Shown here one piece after another: positions 5,615-15,106 of a stretch of DNA of 53,509 nt; positions within the stretch are counted from its first letter, which is position 1; every line of letters starts with the position of its first letter. The stretch is from Oscillospiraceae bacterium. Its GTDB lineage: Bacteria; Bacillota; Clostridia; Oscillospirales; Oscillospiraceae. A program made the position numbers and the translations under genes. The notes under the pieces are model-generated. The model was not told where the DNA came from, made no database searches, and saw only the letters and a list, made by a program, of their open reading frames with translations. The stretch covers positions 1 through 53,509 of the forward strand of contig JAFSUG010000005.1 in NCBI GenBank assembly GCA_017445385.1. The letters run 5' to 3'.

Positions 5615-7099
5615 TCATTTATGATACAGCTTTTTCGCCTGCATCACGGGATCGCAGGTAACGTTCGCGCCGAGCTTTTTGAACGTTCCCTCGTCCACCG
5701 ACGCAAGTACCACCGTGGAATGCACCTCACTGCCCTTGAGTCCGGCGAGTGCTTCCATCGCCTGATCGGCAGTCGGGTTCGTTACGGCGCTCATCGAAAG
5801 CGCAATCAAAATCTCATCGGTATGCAGCCGCGGATTGTGGTTTCCGAGATGCTCAACCTTAAGATGCTGGATCGGCTTGAGCACTGCCGAGGAAATCAGA
5901 TCCGTGCGCTCGTCGATTCCGGCGAGATGCTTCAGCGCGTTGAGCAGCGCGGCGCAGCTTGCGCCCATCAGCGTTGAGGTTTTGCCGGTGATGATCGTGC
6001 CGTCCGGCAGCTCAATCGCAACAGCCGGTTCGCCCGTCCGCTCGGCAACCGCTCTTGCCGCAGGAACGGTTTTGCGCATTTCTGGCGTGAGTCCCTGCGA
6101 GCCCATCAGCGTTTCGATCTTTTGCAGCTCCGCAGGCTCGCTGATACCGCTCTTTACGTTGTAAGCCGATGCAAAGTAACGGCGGATGATCTCCTGGTAG
6201 GACGCTTCTTTGCAAACGTCATCGTCTACGATCGCGTAGCCGCACATATTTACACCCATATCCGTCGGGCTCTTATAGGGGCATTCGCCGTAGATATTGC
6301 GGAACATCGCTTCGAGCACCGGGAAAATCTCCACGTCACGGTTGTAGTTTACGGTGGTTTCGCCGTAAGCCTCCAGATGGAACGGATCGATCATGTTCAC
6401 ATCGGAAAGGTCGGCGGTTGCGGCTTCGTAAGCAAGGTTTACCGGATGCTTCAGCGGCAGATTCCAAACCGGGAACGTTTCGTATTTCGCGTAGCCGGCT
6501 TTTACACCGCGGCGGTTTTCATGGTAGAGCTGGCTGAGGCAGGTTGCCATTTTGCCGCTGCCGGGTCCCGGCGCGGTTACAACAACGATCGGGCGCTCCG
6601 TTTCGGCAAAGTCGTTTTTGCCGAAGCCCTCATCGGAGAAGATGAGCGGCAGATTGTTCGGATAATCGGCAATCGGATAATGGCGGTATACGCGGATGCC
6701 CATGGCGGTGAGCCGCTTTTCGAAGCGGTCAGCCGCTTTCTGGCCGCGCCAGCGCGTTAAAATCACGCTGCCGACGTAGAGCCCGTAGCCGCGGAACGCA
6801 TCGATCAGGCGCAGCACGTCAACGTCGTAGGTAATGCCGAGATCGCCGCGGCGCTTATTCTTTTCAATATCGTCCGCGTTGATGGCGATCAGAATCTCCG
6901 CCTGGTCCTTCAGCTGCATCAGCATGCGCATTTTGCTATCCGGCTGGAAGCCGGGCAGCACGCGCGAGGCATGATAATCATCAAACAGCTTGCCGCCGAA
7001 TTCCAAATAGAGCTTGCCGCCGAACTGCTCCACGCGCTCTAAGATTCTCTTGCTTTGCAGCGCGAGATATTTATCATTATCAAATCCGATCCGAAACAT
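5615..7099 (-). CDS. DUF1846 family protein
   Basis: A 494-residue protein typical of the DUF1846 family: MFRIGFDNDKYLALQSKRI at the start, FGGKLFDDYHASRVLPGF, DVDVLRLIDAFR, and a P-loop-like VVTAPGPGSGKMATCLSQ near residue 185. Length matches the family. The biochemical role is not established as far as I know; the fold suggests nucleotide or cofactor handling. The start at 7099 is supported by gagaggg before ATG; the frame remains open to 7180 without a ribosome site. It is single-cistron, with a promoter at 7145-7173 and a terminator at 5563-5604. Confidence 0.88.
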   Translation of the reverse strand: MFRIGFDNDKYLALQSKRILERVEQFGGKLYLEFGGKLFDDYHASRVLPGFQPDSKMRMLMQLKDQAEILIAINADDIEKNKRRGDLGITYDVDVLRLIDAFRGYGLYVGSVILTRWRGQKAADRFEKRLTAMGIRVYRHYPIADYPNNLPLIFSDEGFGKNDFAETERPIVVVTAPGPGSGKMATCLSQLYHENRRGVKAGYAKYETFPVWNLPLKHPVNLAYEAATADLSDVNMIDPFHLEAYGETTVNYNRDVEIFPVLEAMFRNIYGECPYKSPTDMGVNMCGYAIVDDDVCKEASYQEIIRRYFASAYNVKSGISEPAELQKIETLMGSQGLTPEMRKTVPAARAVAERTGEPAVAIELPDGTIITGKTSTLMGASCAALLNALKHLAGIDERTDLISSAVLKPIQHLKVEHLGNHNPRLHTDEILIALSMSAVTNPTADQAMEALAGLKGSEVHSTVVLASVDEGTFKKLGANVTCDPVMQAKKLYHK

Positions 7100-7144
7100 A
7101 TCTACCCTCTCTTTCGCACACAATAAAAAACAATGAACAACATT

Positions 7145-7173
7145 ATCATACTCATGCAAATCCCTGATTGCAA
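7145..7173 (-). promoter_or_regulatory. Promoter of the DUF1846 gene
   Basis: Minus strand TTGCAA (7168-7173) and TATGAT (7145-7150), 17 bp apart, about 45 bp before the start codon. Confidence 0.6.
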
Positions 7174-7245
7174 CAGGCAAGAATACAAGGAAAGTACAGA
7201 AAAAATTTGCGCGTTTTTGTAGATTCTTCCGATTTTTCGGAAATC

Positions 7246-7274
7246 TTGACTTTGCGTTGAAAAACGGCTATAAT
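7246..7274 (+). promoter_or_regulatory. Promoter of the GyrB-like gene
   Basis: TTGACT (7246-7251) and TATAAT (7269-7274), 17 bp apart. A second TATAAT lies at 7281-7286. Confidence 0.75.
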
Positions 7275-7329
7275 TCCCAATATAATGGGTTTTTATCCCG
7301 ATTGAATCACAAAATCCAGTGAGGGCAAC

Positions 7330-9309
7330 ATGAAACAGAATCAGACTTACGGTAACGACAGTATTGTATCGCTGCAGGGCGCGGACAGAGTTCGCAAACG
7401 CCCGGCGGTTATTTTCGGTTCGGACGGACTGGAGGGCTGCCAGCACGCGGTTTTCGAGATTCTCTCCAACGCGATTGATGAAGCGCGCGCCGGCTATGGC
7501 GATACAATCATTGTAACGCGCTACGAAGACCATTCCATCGAGGTGGAAGACTTCGGCCGCGGCTGCCCGGTAGACTGGAACGAAAAAGAGGGCCGCTACA
7601 ACTGGGAGCTCGTTTTCTGCGAGCTTTACGCAGGCGGCAAATACGAAAACAACGCCGGCGGCGATTATGAGTTTTCGCTCGGTCTGAACGGTCTCGGCGC
7701 CTGCGCAACGCAGTATTCCTCCGAATACTTCGATGCAACGATCCGCCGCGACGGCAAAAAGTATACGCTCCATTTTGAAAAGGGCGAAATCGTCGGCAAG
7801 CTCGAAAGCGAACCGACCGACCGCAAAAAAACAGGCTCCTGCTTCCGCTGGAAACCCGATCTGGACGTTTTTACCGATATCCGCGTGCCGCGCGAATACT
7901 TCCTCGATGTGCTCAAGCGGCAGTCCGTTGTCAACGCAGGCGTGCTCTTCCGCTTCCGCGATCAGCAGGGCGGCAAATTCGAAACGACCGAATTCTGCTA
8001 CGAAAACGGCATTGCAGATTACGTTGCGGAGCCTTCCGAAGAAAACGCCATGACAATGCCGCAATTCTGGGAAGCCGAACGGCGCGGACGCGACCGCGAC
8101 GATAAGCCGGAATACAAGCTGAAGATCACGGCGGCGCTCTGCTTTTCCAACAAAGTCAACTGCATCGAATACTACCACAACTCCTCGTGGCTCGAATACG
8201 GCGGCGCGCCGGACAAGGCAGTGCGCAACGCATTCGTCTACGCGATCGACGCTTATCTCAAAGCCTCGAATAAATACACGAAATCCGAGAGCAAGATCAC
8301 GTTCCAGGACGTGCAGGACTGCCTCATTCTCGTAACAAACTGTTTCTCCACGCTGACTTCCTATGAGAATCAGACGAAAAAAGCGATCACGAACAAGTTT
8401 ATCCAGGACGCGATGACGGAGTTCTTCCGCAGCCGGCTGCAGGTTTATTTCATCGAAAACAAGCAGGAAGCCGACCGCATTGCCGATCAGGTTCTGCTCA
8501 ACAAGCGCAGCCGCGAAACGGCGGAAAAAACGCGCCTGAACATCAAGAAAAAGCTGACGGGCAATCTCGATCTTGCAAACCGCGTTCAGAAATTCGTTGA
8601 CTGCCGCACGAAGGACGTTTCCCGGCGCGAGCTTTATATCGTTGAGGGCGACAGCGCCATGGGCTCGGTTAAACAGTCGCGCGATGCGGAATTTCAGGGC
8701 ATCATGCCGGTGCGCGGCAAGATCCTCAACTGCCTCAAAGCGGATTACGACCGCATTTTCAAAAGCGACATCATTACCGATCTGCTCAAGGTGCTCGGCT
8801 GCGGCGTAGAGGTTGCAACGAAGCGAAGCCGCGATCTTTCCGCATTCGATCTTGCAAATCTGCGCTGGAACAAGATCGTGATCTGTACCGACGCGGACGT
8901 GGACGGCTTCCAGATCCGCACCTTGATTCTAACTATGCTCTACCGCCTTACGCCTACGCTGATCGAGCAAGGCTACGTTTTCATCGCGGAATCGCCGCTG
9001 TATGAGATCACAAGCAAGGACGCAACGTATTTTGCCTATTCCGACGCGGAGAAGAATACGATCGTAAAAGAACTCGAAGGCAAAAAGTACACCGTGAACC
9101 GCTCGAAGGGTCTCGGCGAGAACGATCCGGAAATGATGTGGCTGACAACGATGAACCCGGAAACACGCCGGCTGATCAAGGTGATGCCGGAAGACGCCGA
9201 GCGCACGGCGGAGATCTTCGATCTGCTGCTGGGCGACAATCTCTCCGGCAGAAAAGACCATATTGCCGAAAACGGCTATAAATATCTCGATCTTGCGGAT
9301 ATTTCGTAA
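7330..9309 (+). CDS. Divergent GyrB/ParE-like type IIA topoisomerase subunit
   Basis: A 659-residue protein with the GHKL ATPase, transducer and TOPRIM parts of GyrB. Visible motifs are EILSNAIDEA (about 43-52), DFGRG (about 76-80), the ATP lid LGLNGLGA (about 117-124), a QTKK loop near 347, TOPRIM LYIVEGDSAMGS (about 435) and DADVDGFQIRT (about 520), and NRSKGLGE near the end. Several differ from canonical GyrB, which has LVDNAIDEA, GLHGVGA, EGDSAGGSAKQ, DADVDGSHIRT and RYKGLGEM. The catalytic Glu and Asp residues remain, so it is probably active. It is a paralogue rather than the main gyrase subunit. No GyrA/ParC-like gene follows; the next gene, 12 bp downstream, encodes an SLH protein. 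The ATG follows gaggg. Confidence 0.85.
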   Translation: MKQNQTYGNDSIVSLQGADRVRKRPAVIFGSDGLEGCQHAVFEILSNAIDEARAGYGDTIIVTRYEDHSIEVEDFGRGCPVDWNEKEGRYNWELVFCELYAGGKYENNAGGDYEFSLGLNGLGACATQYSSEYFDATIRRDGKKYTLHFEKGEIVGKLESEPTDRKKTGSCFRWKPDLDVFTDIRVPREYFLDVLKRQSVVNAGVLFRFRDQQGGKFETTEFCYENGIADYVAEPSEENAMTMPQFWEAERRGRDRDDKPEYKLKITAALCFSNKVNCIEYYHNSSWLEYGGAPDKAVRNAFVYAIDAYLKASNKYTKSESKITFQDVQDCLILVTNCFSTLTSYENQTKKAITNKFIQDAMTEFFRSRLQVYFIENKQEADRIADQVLLNKRSRETAEKTRLNIKKKLTGNLDLANRVQKFVDCRTKDVSRRELYIVEGDSAMGSVKQSRDAEFQGIMPVRGKILNCLKADYDRIFKSDIITDLLKVLGCGVEVATKRSRDLSAFDLANLRWNKIVICTDADVDGFQIRTLILTMLYRLTPTLIEQGYVFIAESPLYEITSKDATYFAYSDAEKNTIVKELEGKKYTVNRSKGLGENDPEMMWLTTMNPETRRLIKVMPEDAERTAEIFDLLLGDNLSGRKDHIAENGYKYLDLADIS

Positions 9310-9321
9310 GGAAGTGGTTTT

Positions 9322-11532
9322 ATGCGGAAATCGCTGATTGTTCTTCTCGTCTTGGCAATGCTCTTTTCGCTGCTTCCGGCAGCATCCGCCGCAAATCTTA
9401 CGGAGCTTCAGCGCGGACTTGTTGAAACAGCACTCGCCTACTACAACAAAGGCACGCTCGTGCAGTATGATTCCTCCGCAATGACAGCGCAATCGCGCCT
9501 GGAATACGGAACCTCGCGCATCAATTCCGGCGAAGCGCCGGAGCTTGCCGCATCCGATCATACAATCTACAGCGTATGCTCCGATTTTTGCTACGATATT
9601 TATTACGACGCCACCGGCTACGAGCTGATGGGCGGTCCGCGCAAATCCGTTACCGCCAATCTCGGCGCGCTGAAAACGGACGATCCGATGTGCATTTACC
9701 GCTGGGAGAAAAAGGTTGACGGCGAGGATACAGACGGCAAACCGCTGAACAAAGCGTACGCGCTGCTGCAGCCGGGCGATCTGATCGTTGGGCGCACCGG
9801 CAACGCAGGCCACGCCATGTTCTTTGCCGGCGACGTTTTCGGCAACGGCACGAACTATATCATCCACTGCACCGGCAGCAAGATCAACCGCGAAACCGGA
9901 ATTGACGAGGTTGAAAACACGCGCAAAGGCGAAGGCGGCGCGATCCGCGCGGACGATGCAAAATCACATCTGTTTACCCACGGCGGAAAACTCTGCCTCA
10001 CCGAAAAGTACATTTCGTTTGTTGTTCTCCGTCCCATGAAGGCGGCGGATTTTTCCGGCCATTCGCTCACGGCGCACGCAAAAGCGCGGCTCCGCTACCC
10101 GGGCATTCGTGTGGATAAAGAAACGAGCATCACCAAATATCAATCCCCCGAAAACGAGCAGGCCCTCACGGTGACGATCTCCGTCCGCAACTATGGCAGC
10201 GCCGATTATCACGGACTGACCGTAACCGAGCAGCAGCCGATCGGCGCAAGCGTTAAAGAAGGCTCGCTCGCATGGACGATAGACGTACCTGCCGGCGAAA
10301 CGCGCACGGTTTCCTATACGGCAGCCGTTACCGCAAAGCGCGGCGAAACCGTTACAATCCCCTCCGGCAGCGTAGGCGGACTCGATACGCGCGCGATCAC
10401 GTTCCGCGTTGGCGGCAAGAAACTCACTGCCGCCGCACACAATACGCTTTCAGAGCTCGCCAAAGGCAACAGCACATCGCGCGCGAAGCTCCGCTCCGTA
10501 ACCGAAACCGACGTTGCGTTCCTCAAACAGTTCTATAATGATCTGCTCGGCATCGAGCTGCCGCTGCCGGATCATTTCAATTCTCTGCTATCCGAACAGT
10601 TTTCGCGCTGCATACCGCTTGGAAGAGACAGCGGCTACGCCTATTTATGGCAGCTGAAAGACCCTTCTGTCCTATCCGGCGATGCAGCATTGCTGCGCGC
10701 AATGGCGATTGCGGAGCATCTCGGCGGCTACGCGGTTTACCTCGGCGACAATCCGAAAGTAACGCCGCATACGATGAACCCTGTTGACAGAACGACCGAC
10801 TATAAAGAATCCTTCTATGAGCCGGGCGATTTCTTCATCGGTCTTGCCGATAACCACACAACGGCAAGCACCGCAAAGAACGTTCATACGTTCGTCTATC
10901 TCGGAAACGGAAAGGTGCTTTCCGCATCGAACGGGAGTACGCAGATCACGGCGTTTTCAAATTCGCTCGGATTGGCGTTCAAGTATAACGTTTTCCTCGG
11001 CTTCCGCCCCACACTTGCCTACGGCGATGTGACGACCGAAGCGAAAGCGATCACGCTTCCGTTTACGGACGTAAAATCGAGCGACTGGTTCTATACCTAC
11101 GTGAAAGACCTCTATACCGACGGCACGGTGAGCGGCATGACGGCAACGACGTTCGTACCCGGCGGCAATCTGACCTACGGTCAAGCGCTGAAGCTGATCG
11201 TCTGCGCCCTCGGCCACGGCGAACAGGCGAAGAGCGGCGCGCATTGGGCAAGCGGCTATTTGACCTTTGCAAAGGATAAGGGCTGGCTCACGGGCGACGT
11301 GAATCTCGACGGCAGCATCTCGCGTCTGAACTTCTGCAAGATCGCAGCGAAGGCGAAGAACCTGACCGCGCAGCCAGAGAGCAATAAGTTCACCGACACA
11401 AGCGATCCCGACGTGCTGGCGCTCAACCACGCGGGCGTTGTAGGCGGCATGAGCGAGACGACGTTCGCGCCGGACAGCACGCTCACCAGAGCGCAGATCA
11501 GCAAGATCATTTCGCTCCTGCGCAAGCTGTAA
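9322..11532 (+). CDS. Secreted SLH-domain protein with two papain-like domains
   Basis: A 736-residue protein. A signal peptide (MRKSLIVLLVLAMLFSLLP, with likely cleavage after AASA near residue 24) leads to an NlpC/P60- or CHAP-like region. There, SVCSDFCYD (about 90) supplies Cys and GNAGHAMFF (about 160) supplies His. Then comes a DUF11-like beta domain (TVTISVRNYGSADYHGLTV, about 280-340). A second related region (about 390-565, EPGDFFIGLADNH and NVHTFVYLGNGKVLS) has no obvious Cys counterpart. Three S-layer-homology repeats (about 577-736: FTDVKSSDWFYTYV and WASGYLTFAKDKGW, ending FAPDSTLTRAQISKI) would anchor it to secondary cell-wall polymer. It is probably a cell-wall hydrolase or an inactive relative. 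It starts 12 bp after the GyrB-like stop, so the two may be co-transcribed. Confidence 0.75.
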   Translation: MRKSLIVLLVLAMLFSLLPAASAANLTELQRGLVETALAYYNKGTLVQYDSSAMTAQSRLEYGTSRINSGEAPELAASDHTIYSVCSDFCYDIYYDATGYELMGGPRKSVTANLGALKTDDPMCIYRWEKKVDGEDTDGKPLNKAYALLQPGDLIVGRTGNAGHAMFFAGDVFGNGTNYIIHCTGSKINRETGIDEVENTRKGEGGAIRADDAKSHLFTHGGKLCLTEKYISFVVLRPMKAADFSGHSLTAHAKARLRYPGIRVDKETSITKYQSPENEQALTVTISVRNYGSADYHGLTVTEQQPIGASVKEGSLAWTIDVPAGETRTVSYTAAVTAKRGETVTIPSGSVGGLDTRAITFRVGGKKLTAAAHNTLSELAKGNSTSRAKLRSVTETDVAFLKQFYNDLLGIELPLPDHFNSLLSEQFSRCIPLGRDSGYAYLWQLKDPSVLSGDAALLRAMAIAEHLGGYAVYLGDNPKVTPHTMNPVDRTTDYKESFYEPGDFFIGLADNHTTASTAKNVHTFVYLGNGKVLSASNGSTQITAFSNSLGLAFKYNVFLGFRPTLAYGDVTTEAKAITLPFTDVKSSDWFYTYVKDLYTDGTVSGMTATTFVPGGNLTYGQALKLIVCALGHGEQAKSGAHWASGYLTFAKDKGWLTGDVNLDGSISRLNFCKIAAKAKNLTAQPESNKFTDTSDPDVLALNHAGVVGGMSETTFAPDSTLTRAQISKIISLLRKL

Positions 11533-11545
11533 AACAGGAACGAAC

Positions 11546-11574
11546 TTGACAAGAATCGGTTTCTTCCATACCAT
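11546..11574 (+). promoter_or_regulatory. Possible promoter of the lipoprotein/ABC unit
   Basis: TTGACA at 11546-11551 with TACCAT 17 bp downstream at 11569-11574. The -35 is consensus and the -10 is weak. Confidence 0.4.
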
Positions 11575-11613
11575 AGGATTATGCTGAATCATAAAAAACA
11601 GGAGGAACTCACA

Positions 11614-13151
11614 ATGAAGAAGAACACCGCAACCAAAAAGCTCGTTGCGATGCTGCTGGCAGTCGTGCTGCTGCTCGGCCTCGCAGGCTGCTCGCTCACC
11701 AACAAACTGGCGTCACCCGAACAGTATTTTGAAAATGTCGAAAAGAAGGACGTCGCCGATTTCTGCGACACTCTGACGGTGTACTATGAAACTACGTCCG
11801 CAATCTCTTTGCAAACGACAACAAGTACAACGTCAAGATGCAGCTTACGCTCAACGACGGCGTCAAGGACAGCATCCGGCAGTCCCTCGGCGGACAGCTT
11901 GACGTAGACTGGCTCGGCCAGACCGATTTTGACATGACGGTCAACGTAAAAGGCGGCAAGTCGTCTACCGACCTGCTCTTCGGCATCGGCGGCCAGCACG
12001 TGCTGACGCTTGCCTCGTCCTTCGATTCCGAGACGAACAGCCTGCTGCTTGCGCTGCGCGAGATCACCGACGACGTGCTCAAATTCAATGCAGAAAACAG
12101 CGGGCTTTCTGCGCTTTCCGGCAACAAAAAGCAGGAAGCCGCAAACGCGCTGCCGGACGCGGCAACCGTAACGAAGCTCCTTACCAAATACCACGGAATG
12201 ATTCTCGAGGGCATTGAGAACATCGAAAAGTCCTCGGAAGATATGACGCTCGACGACGTGACGCAGACCGTTACCGTTCTCACCTGCACCGTTCCGCAGG
12301 CGAAGGCAAAAGAGATCGAGCTTGCCATCCTCAACGACATGAAGACCGACTCGGACGTCCGCTCCATCATCGAGAACCTGCAGGCTTTGCTGGACGAATC
12401 CGAACCCGACGGCAGCGTCGCTTATGACCGCTTCCTTGAGAAAATCGACGCGCGTATCGCAGAGATCGAAGCCATAGAGTACGGCGAAGACGCCGTTGTG
12501 ATGCTTTATGATTATGTAAACTCCAAGGATGAAATCGTCGGTCGCAGAATCGAGCAGGGCGATAAGGTGACCTCCTACCTCACGCTCGACGACGGCAAAG
12601 CGTTCGTCACCAAGGCGGACCTCTCGGACGGCATTTCCGTCTCGGAGTCCGGTACGAAAAAGGGCGATCTCGTCACCTCCGACCGCTACATCAGCGAAAA
12701 CGGCACCACCGTTTCCAAAATCAGCTTTACAGACTTTGATTCCAAGGCTGCCAAGAAGGGTCAGCTGAGTGGAAAGATTCGCATTTACCCGAACAGCGAA
12801 GGCATTGATGCGGCCGCATCGGGGACGCTTGGCGATCTCGCGGAGCTGCTGAACATCGCCTGCGAGCTGGATATCAAGGGCGACTGGACTGCCGGCGAAT
12901 TCAATCTCACCGTCTTTAACGGCGACGCCGAGCTCTTCTCTATGAAGAACGCCTCCTATGCGATCTCCGCAGCGGGAGAAGTCACCGAGCCCGCCGGTAA
13001 GCAGATCACAGTCGACGGTCTGGATTCGCTCGAGGAGCTGACGGCAGACCTGCACCTCGATCCGCTGGTGGAAAACCTTCGCGGCACGCCCGTTCCGACG
13101 GAGTACGTTGACGCCATCGCGGAGCTTTCCGATCAGCTCAAGGCGCAGTAA
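11614..13151 (+). pseudogene. Lipoprotein gene interrupted by a one-base frameshift
   Basis: The gene starts at an ATG eight bases after ggagg: MKKNTATKKLVAMLLAVVLL, then lipobox LAGC (lipidated Cys about residue 26), then SPEQYFENVEKKDVADF. The frame then runs into low-complexity nonsense, while a second frame takes over at once and stays open to 13151. Joining them needs one extra A in the run at 11789-11791; the reading then becomes VYYE-NYVRNLFANDNKYNV without a break. The repaired product would be about 512 residues, a secreted lipoprotein rich in beta-type segments (DKVTSYLTLDDGKAFVTKA), resembling DUF-type surface lipoproteins of Clostridia. As written, the long part has no ribosome site of its own at its first ATG (11838). 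It may be a sequencing or assembly error or a true pseudogene. It lies upstream of the ABC exporter genes. Confidence 0.75.
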
Positions 13152-13169
13152 AACAGAACAGGAAAACTA

Positions 13170-13203
13170 CGGCAGGCACTGATTTACATTGGCGCCTGCC
13201 GTT
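13170..13203 (+). terminator. Weak hairpin between lipoprotein and ABC genes
   Basis: Nine-bp arms acggcaggc and gcctgccgt with a 16-nt loop but no T tract. It is a possible attenuator or mRNA-stabilising stem rather than a strong terminator. Confidence 0.35.
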
Positions 13204-13216
13204 ACAAGGTGAAGCT

Positions 13217-13888
13217 ATGCAGATTGCAATTTCCGACATCTCCAAAAAATACGGCAGAAAGACCGTTTTATCGGGTGCGTCGTTTACTGCCCAAAGCAGC
13301 GAATGCGTCGGCATCCTCGGCGTGAACGGCAGCGGAAAATCCACGCTGCTGTCCGTTCTTGCGGGCGTCTTAAAGCCCGACGGCGGCACGTTCCTCTGCG
13401 ACGGGACGGATTTGTTCCGCGCGCCGTCCGTTCGGAGCAAAACCGTCGGCTTCGTGCCGCAGGGCACGCCGCTGATTGAGGAGCTGAGCGCAAAGGATAA
13501 CCTCTCCTTGTGGTACGACCGCGAAAGCATGCAGCGCGAACTTGACGGCGGCACGCTCTCCCTGCTCGGCATCGACGAATTTCTGAACGTGCGGGTTTCC
13601 CGTATGTCCGGCGGCATGAAAAAGCGGCTTTCCATCGGTTGCGCCATCGCTAAAAAACCGCAGCTTCTGCTGCTCGATGAGCCGATGTCCGCGCTCGATC
13701 TCGTCTGCAAACAGAATATCAAGGACTACCTGAACGCTTACAAAAAGGACGGCGGCATTCTCATCCTCGTCACGCATGACGTTCTGGAGCTGGAGCTTTG
13801 CGACCGCTGCTATCTGCTAAAGGACGGCAAGCTCTGCCCGTTCACTTATTCCGGCGATACCGAACAATTGGTGAAAGAGCTGCTATGA
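13217..13888 (+). CDS. ABC transporter ATP-binding protein
   Basis: A 223-residue nucleotide-binding subunit with Walker A GVNGSGKST (about 35-43), a Q-loop in VPQGTPL, signature MSGGMKKR (about 132), Walker B LLLLDEP (about 155), and H-loop VTHD (about 190). It is short and of the kind that pairs with ABC-2 permeases for export of drugs, lipids or peptides. Its stop overlaps the next gene's ATG (ATGA, 13885-13888), so it forms a unit with the two permeases that follow. The substrate cannot be read from sequence. Confidence 0.9.
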   Translation: MQIAISDISKKYGRKTVLSGASFTAQSSECVGILGVNGSGKSTLLSVLAGVLKPDGGTFLCDGTDLFRAPSVRSKTVGFVPQGTPLIEELSAKDNLSLWYDRESMQRELDGGTLSLLGIDEFLNVRVSRMSGGMKKRLSIGCAIAKKPQLLLLDEPMSALDLVCKQNIKDYLNAYKKDGGILILVTHDVLELELCDRCYLLKDGKLCPFTYSGDTEQLVKELL

Positions 13889-15105
13889 GATACTTTTTGC
13901 TGGAATGGAAGCGGCTGTCGAAAATACTGGTGTTTCTGCTGCTGATTGCGGCGCTTCTGGTGAGTATCTCGCTGGTCGTGTTTCAGCAGCTTTCCGATCT
14001 GACGAAAAACGACCGTAACGCAACGTTCACCATTTCCGTTGTGGGCAACACCGACAGCCGCCTGTTTTCCGCCGGTATTGCGGCGCTCAAAACGATGGAC
14101 CCCTCCCGCTACTCCATCGACCTGCAGCTTACGGACGAGGAAACCGCCGAGGCGCAGCTTCGCAGAGGGCAGATTTCGGCTTACGTCGTGATTCCCAAGG
14201 GCTTTTCGCAGGCGGCGGATCGCGGCGAGCTTCTGCCCATCGCCTATTACTCCACCACGAGCACGATTGATATTTCCGCCCTTGTGCGGGAGGAAATGAC
14301 CAAGGTGATCGAAGCGGTTGTGCAGCAGTCGCAAAAGGGCGTATTCGGCGGCGAGCGGCTCGTTTGGGAAAACGGCTACAAGAACCTCGCGGTTGCAAAG
14401 GCCAATCAGCTCAATCTCAAATACATCAACTTTATCATCGGGCGCACGGGCATGTACAAAACAAAGATCACGGGCGTTTCCTACGGAATGGATCTGATGC
14501 AGCACCTGTTTATCGGTGTTTCGATCATGCTGCTGTGCGTGCTGGCGATTCCCCTGCTGTGCCTGCTCGTTCGGCGGGATAACAGCCTCGTAAGGCTCTT
14601 AAGCGCAAACGGCATCGGCCCTGCCCGCAGCGCGCTCTGCGAATACCTTGCCATGCTGCTCGTGTTCCTTTCGGCGCTGTTTCTCGTTGCCGCCGCCTGC
14701 TACGGCGCGAACAAGCTCTACGGGCTGGCGGAGTTGCTGGACGTCGGCATCGATCTTGCGGCGTATGCGCGCGCCCTCATCCCCGTTTCGATCATGATTT
14801 GCGCCTTCGCGTTTGCGGCGAGCGAGCTTTCGGGCAATCTGCTCTCCGCCGTGACGGGATACTTCTTCTTCTCGATGGGGCTTTGCTATATCTCGGGCTG
14901 CATGTACCCGCTCTACGCGCTGCCGAAACCGCTGCAGGACGCCGCCGCATTTACCCCGACGGGCGCGGCGCGCGCCTTCGTTGCGCTGTCGGTCACCGGC
15001 GCGGATGCGCTCGTACCGGCGCTGACGCTCTGCCTCTACGTGATTCTGTTCCTGGGCGTTGCCGTCTTGGCGAGAAAAATCAAACTTTCCAAGGGGGGAG
15101 CTTAA
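13885..15105 (+). CDS. ABC-2 type permease, first subunit
   Basis: A 406-residue membrane protein. One N-terminal helix (ILVFLLLIAALLVSISLVVF, about 15-35) is followed by an extracytoplasmic segment of about 160 residues (TISVVGNTDSRLFSAGIAAL onward) and then a block of about five helices from residue 210. This is the ABC-2 (YhgE/NatB-like) arrangement. The start at 13885 uses coupling with the ATPase stop; there is only a weak aaagag ahead of it. It probably pairs with the next permease as a heterodimer. Confidence 0.82.
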   Translation: MRYFLLEWKRLSKILVFLLLIAALLVSISLVVFQQLSDLTKNDRNATFTISVVGNTDSRLFSAGIAALKTMDPSRYSIDLQLTDEETAEAQLRRGQISAYVVIPKGFSQAADRGELLPIAYYSTTSTIDISALVREEMTKVIEAVVQQSQKGVFGGERLVWENGYKNLAVAKANQLNLKYINFIIGRTGMYKTKITGVSYGMDLMQHLFIGVSIMLLCVLAIPLLCLLVRRDNSLVRLLSANGIGPARSALCEYLAMLLVFLSALFLVAAACYGANKLYGLAELLDVGIDLAAYARALIPVSIMICAFAFAASELSGNLLSAVTGYFFFSMGLCYISGCMYPLYALPKPLQDAAAFTPTGAARAFVALSVTGADALVPALTLCLYVILFLGVAVLARKIKLSKGGA

Positions 15106-15106
15106 G

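Noticed and set aside
11785-11795. Programmed ribosomal frameshift in the lipoprotein gene
   Set aside because: No X-XXY-YYZ heptamer at the join and no clear downstream pseudoknot. A lost A explains the data more simply.
11784-13055. 423-codon minus-strand frame opposite the frameshifted lipoprotein
   Set aside because: The plus-strand reading has a signal peptide, lipobox and continuity after one-base repair; the antisense frame has no ribosome site or family.
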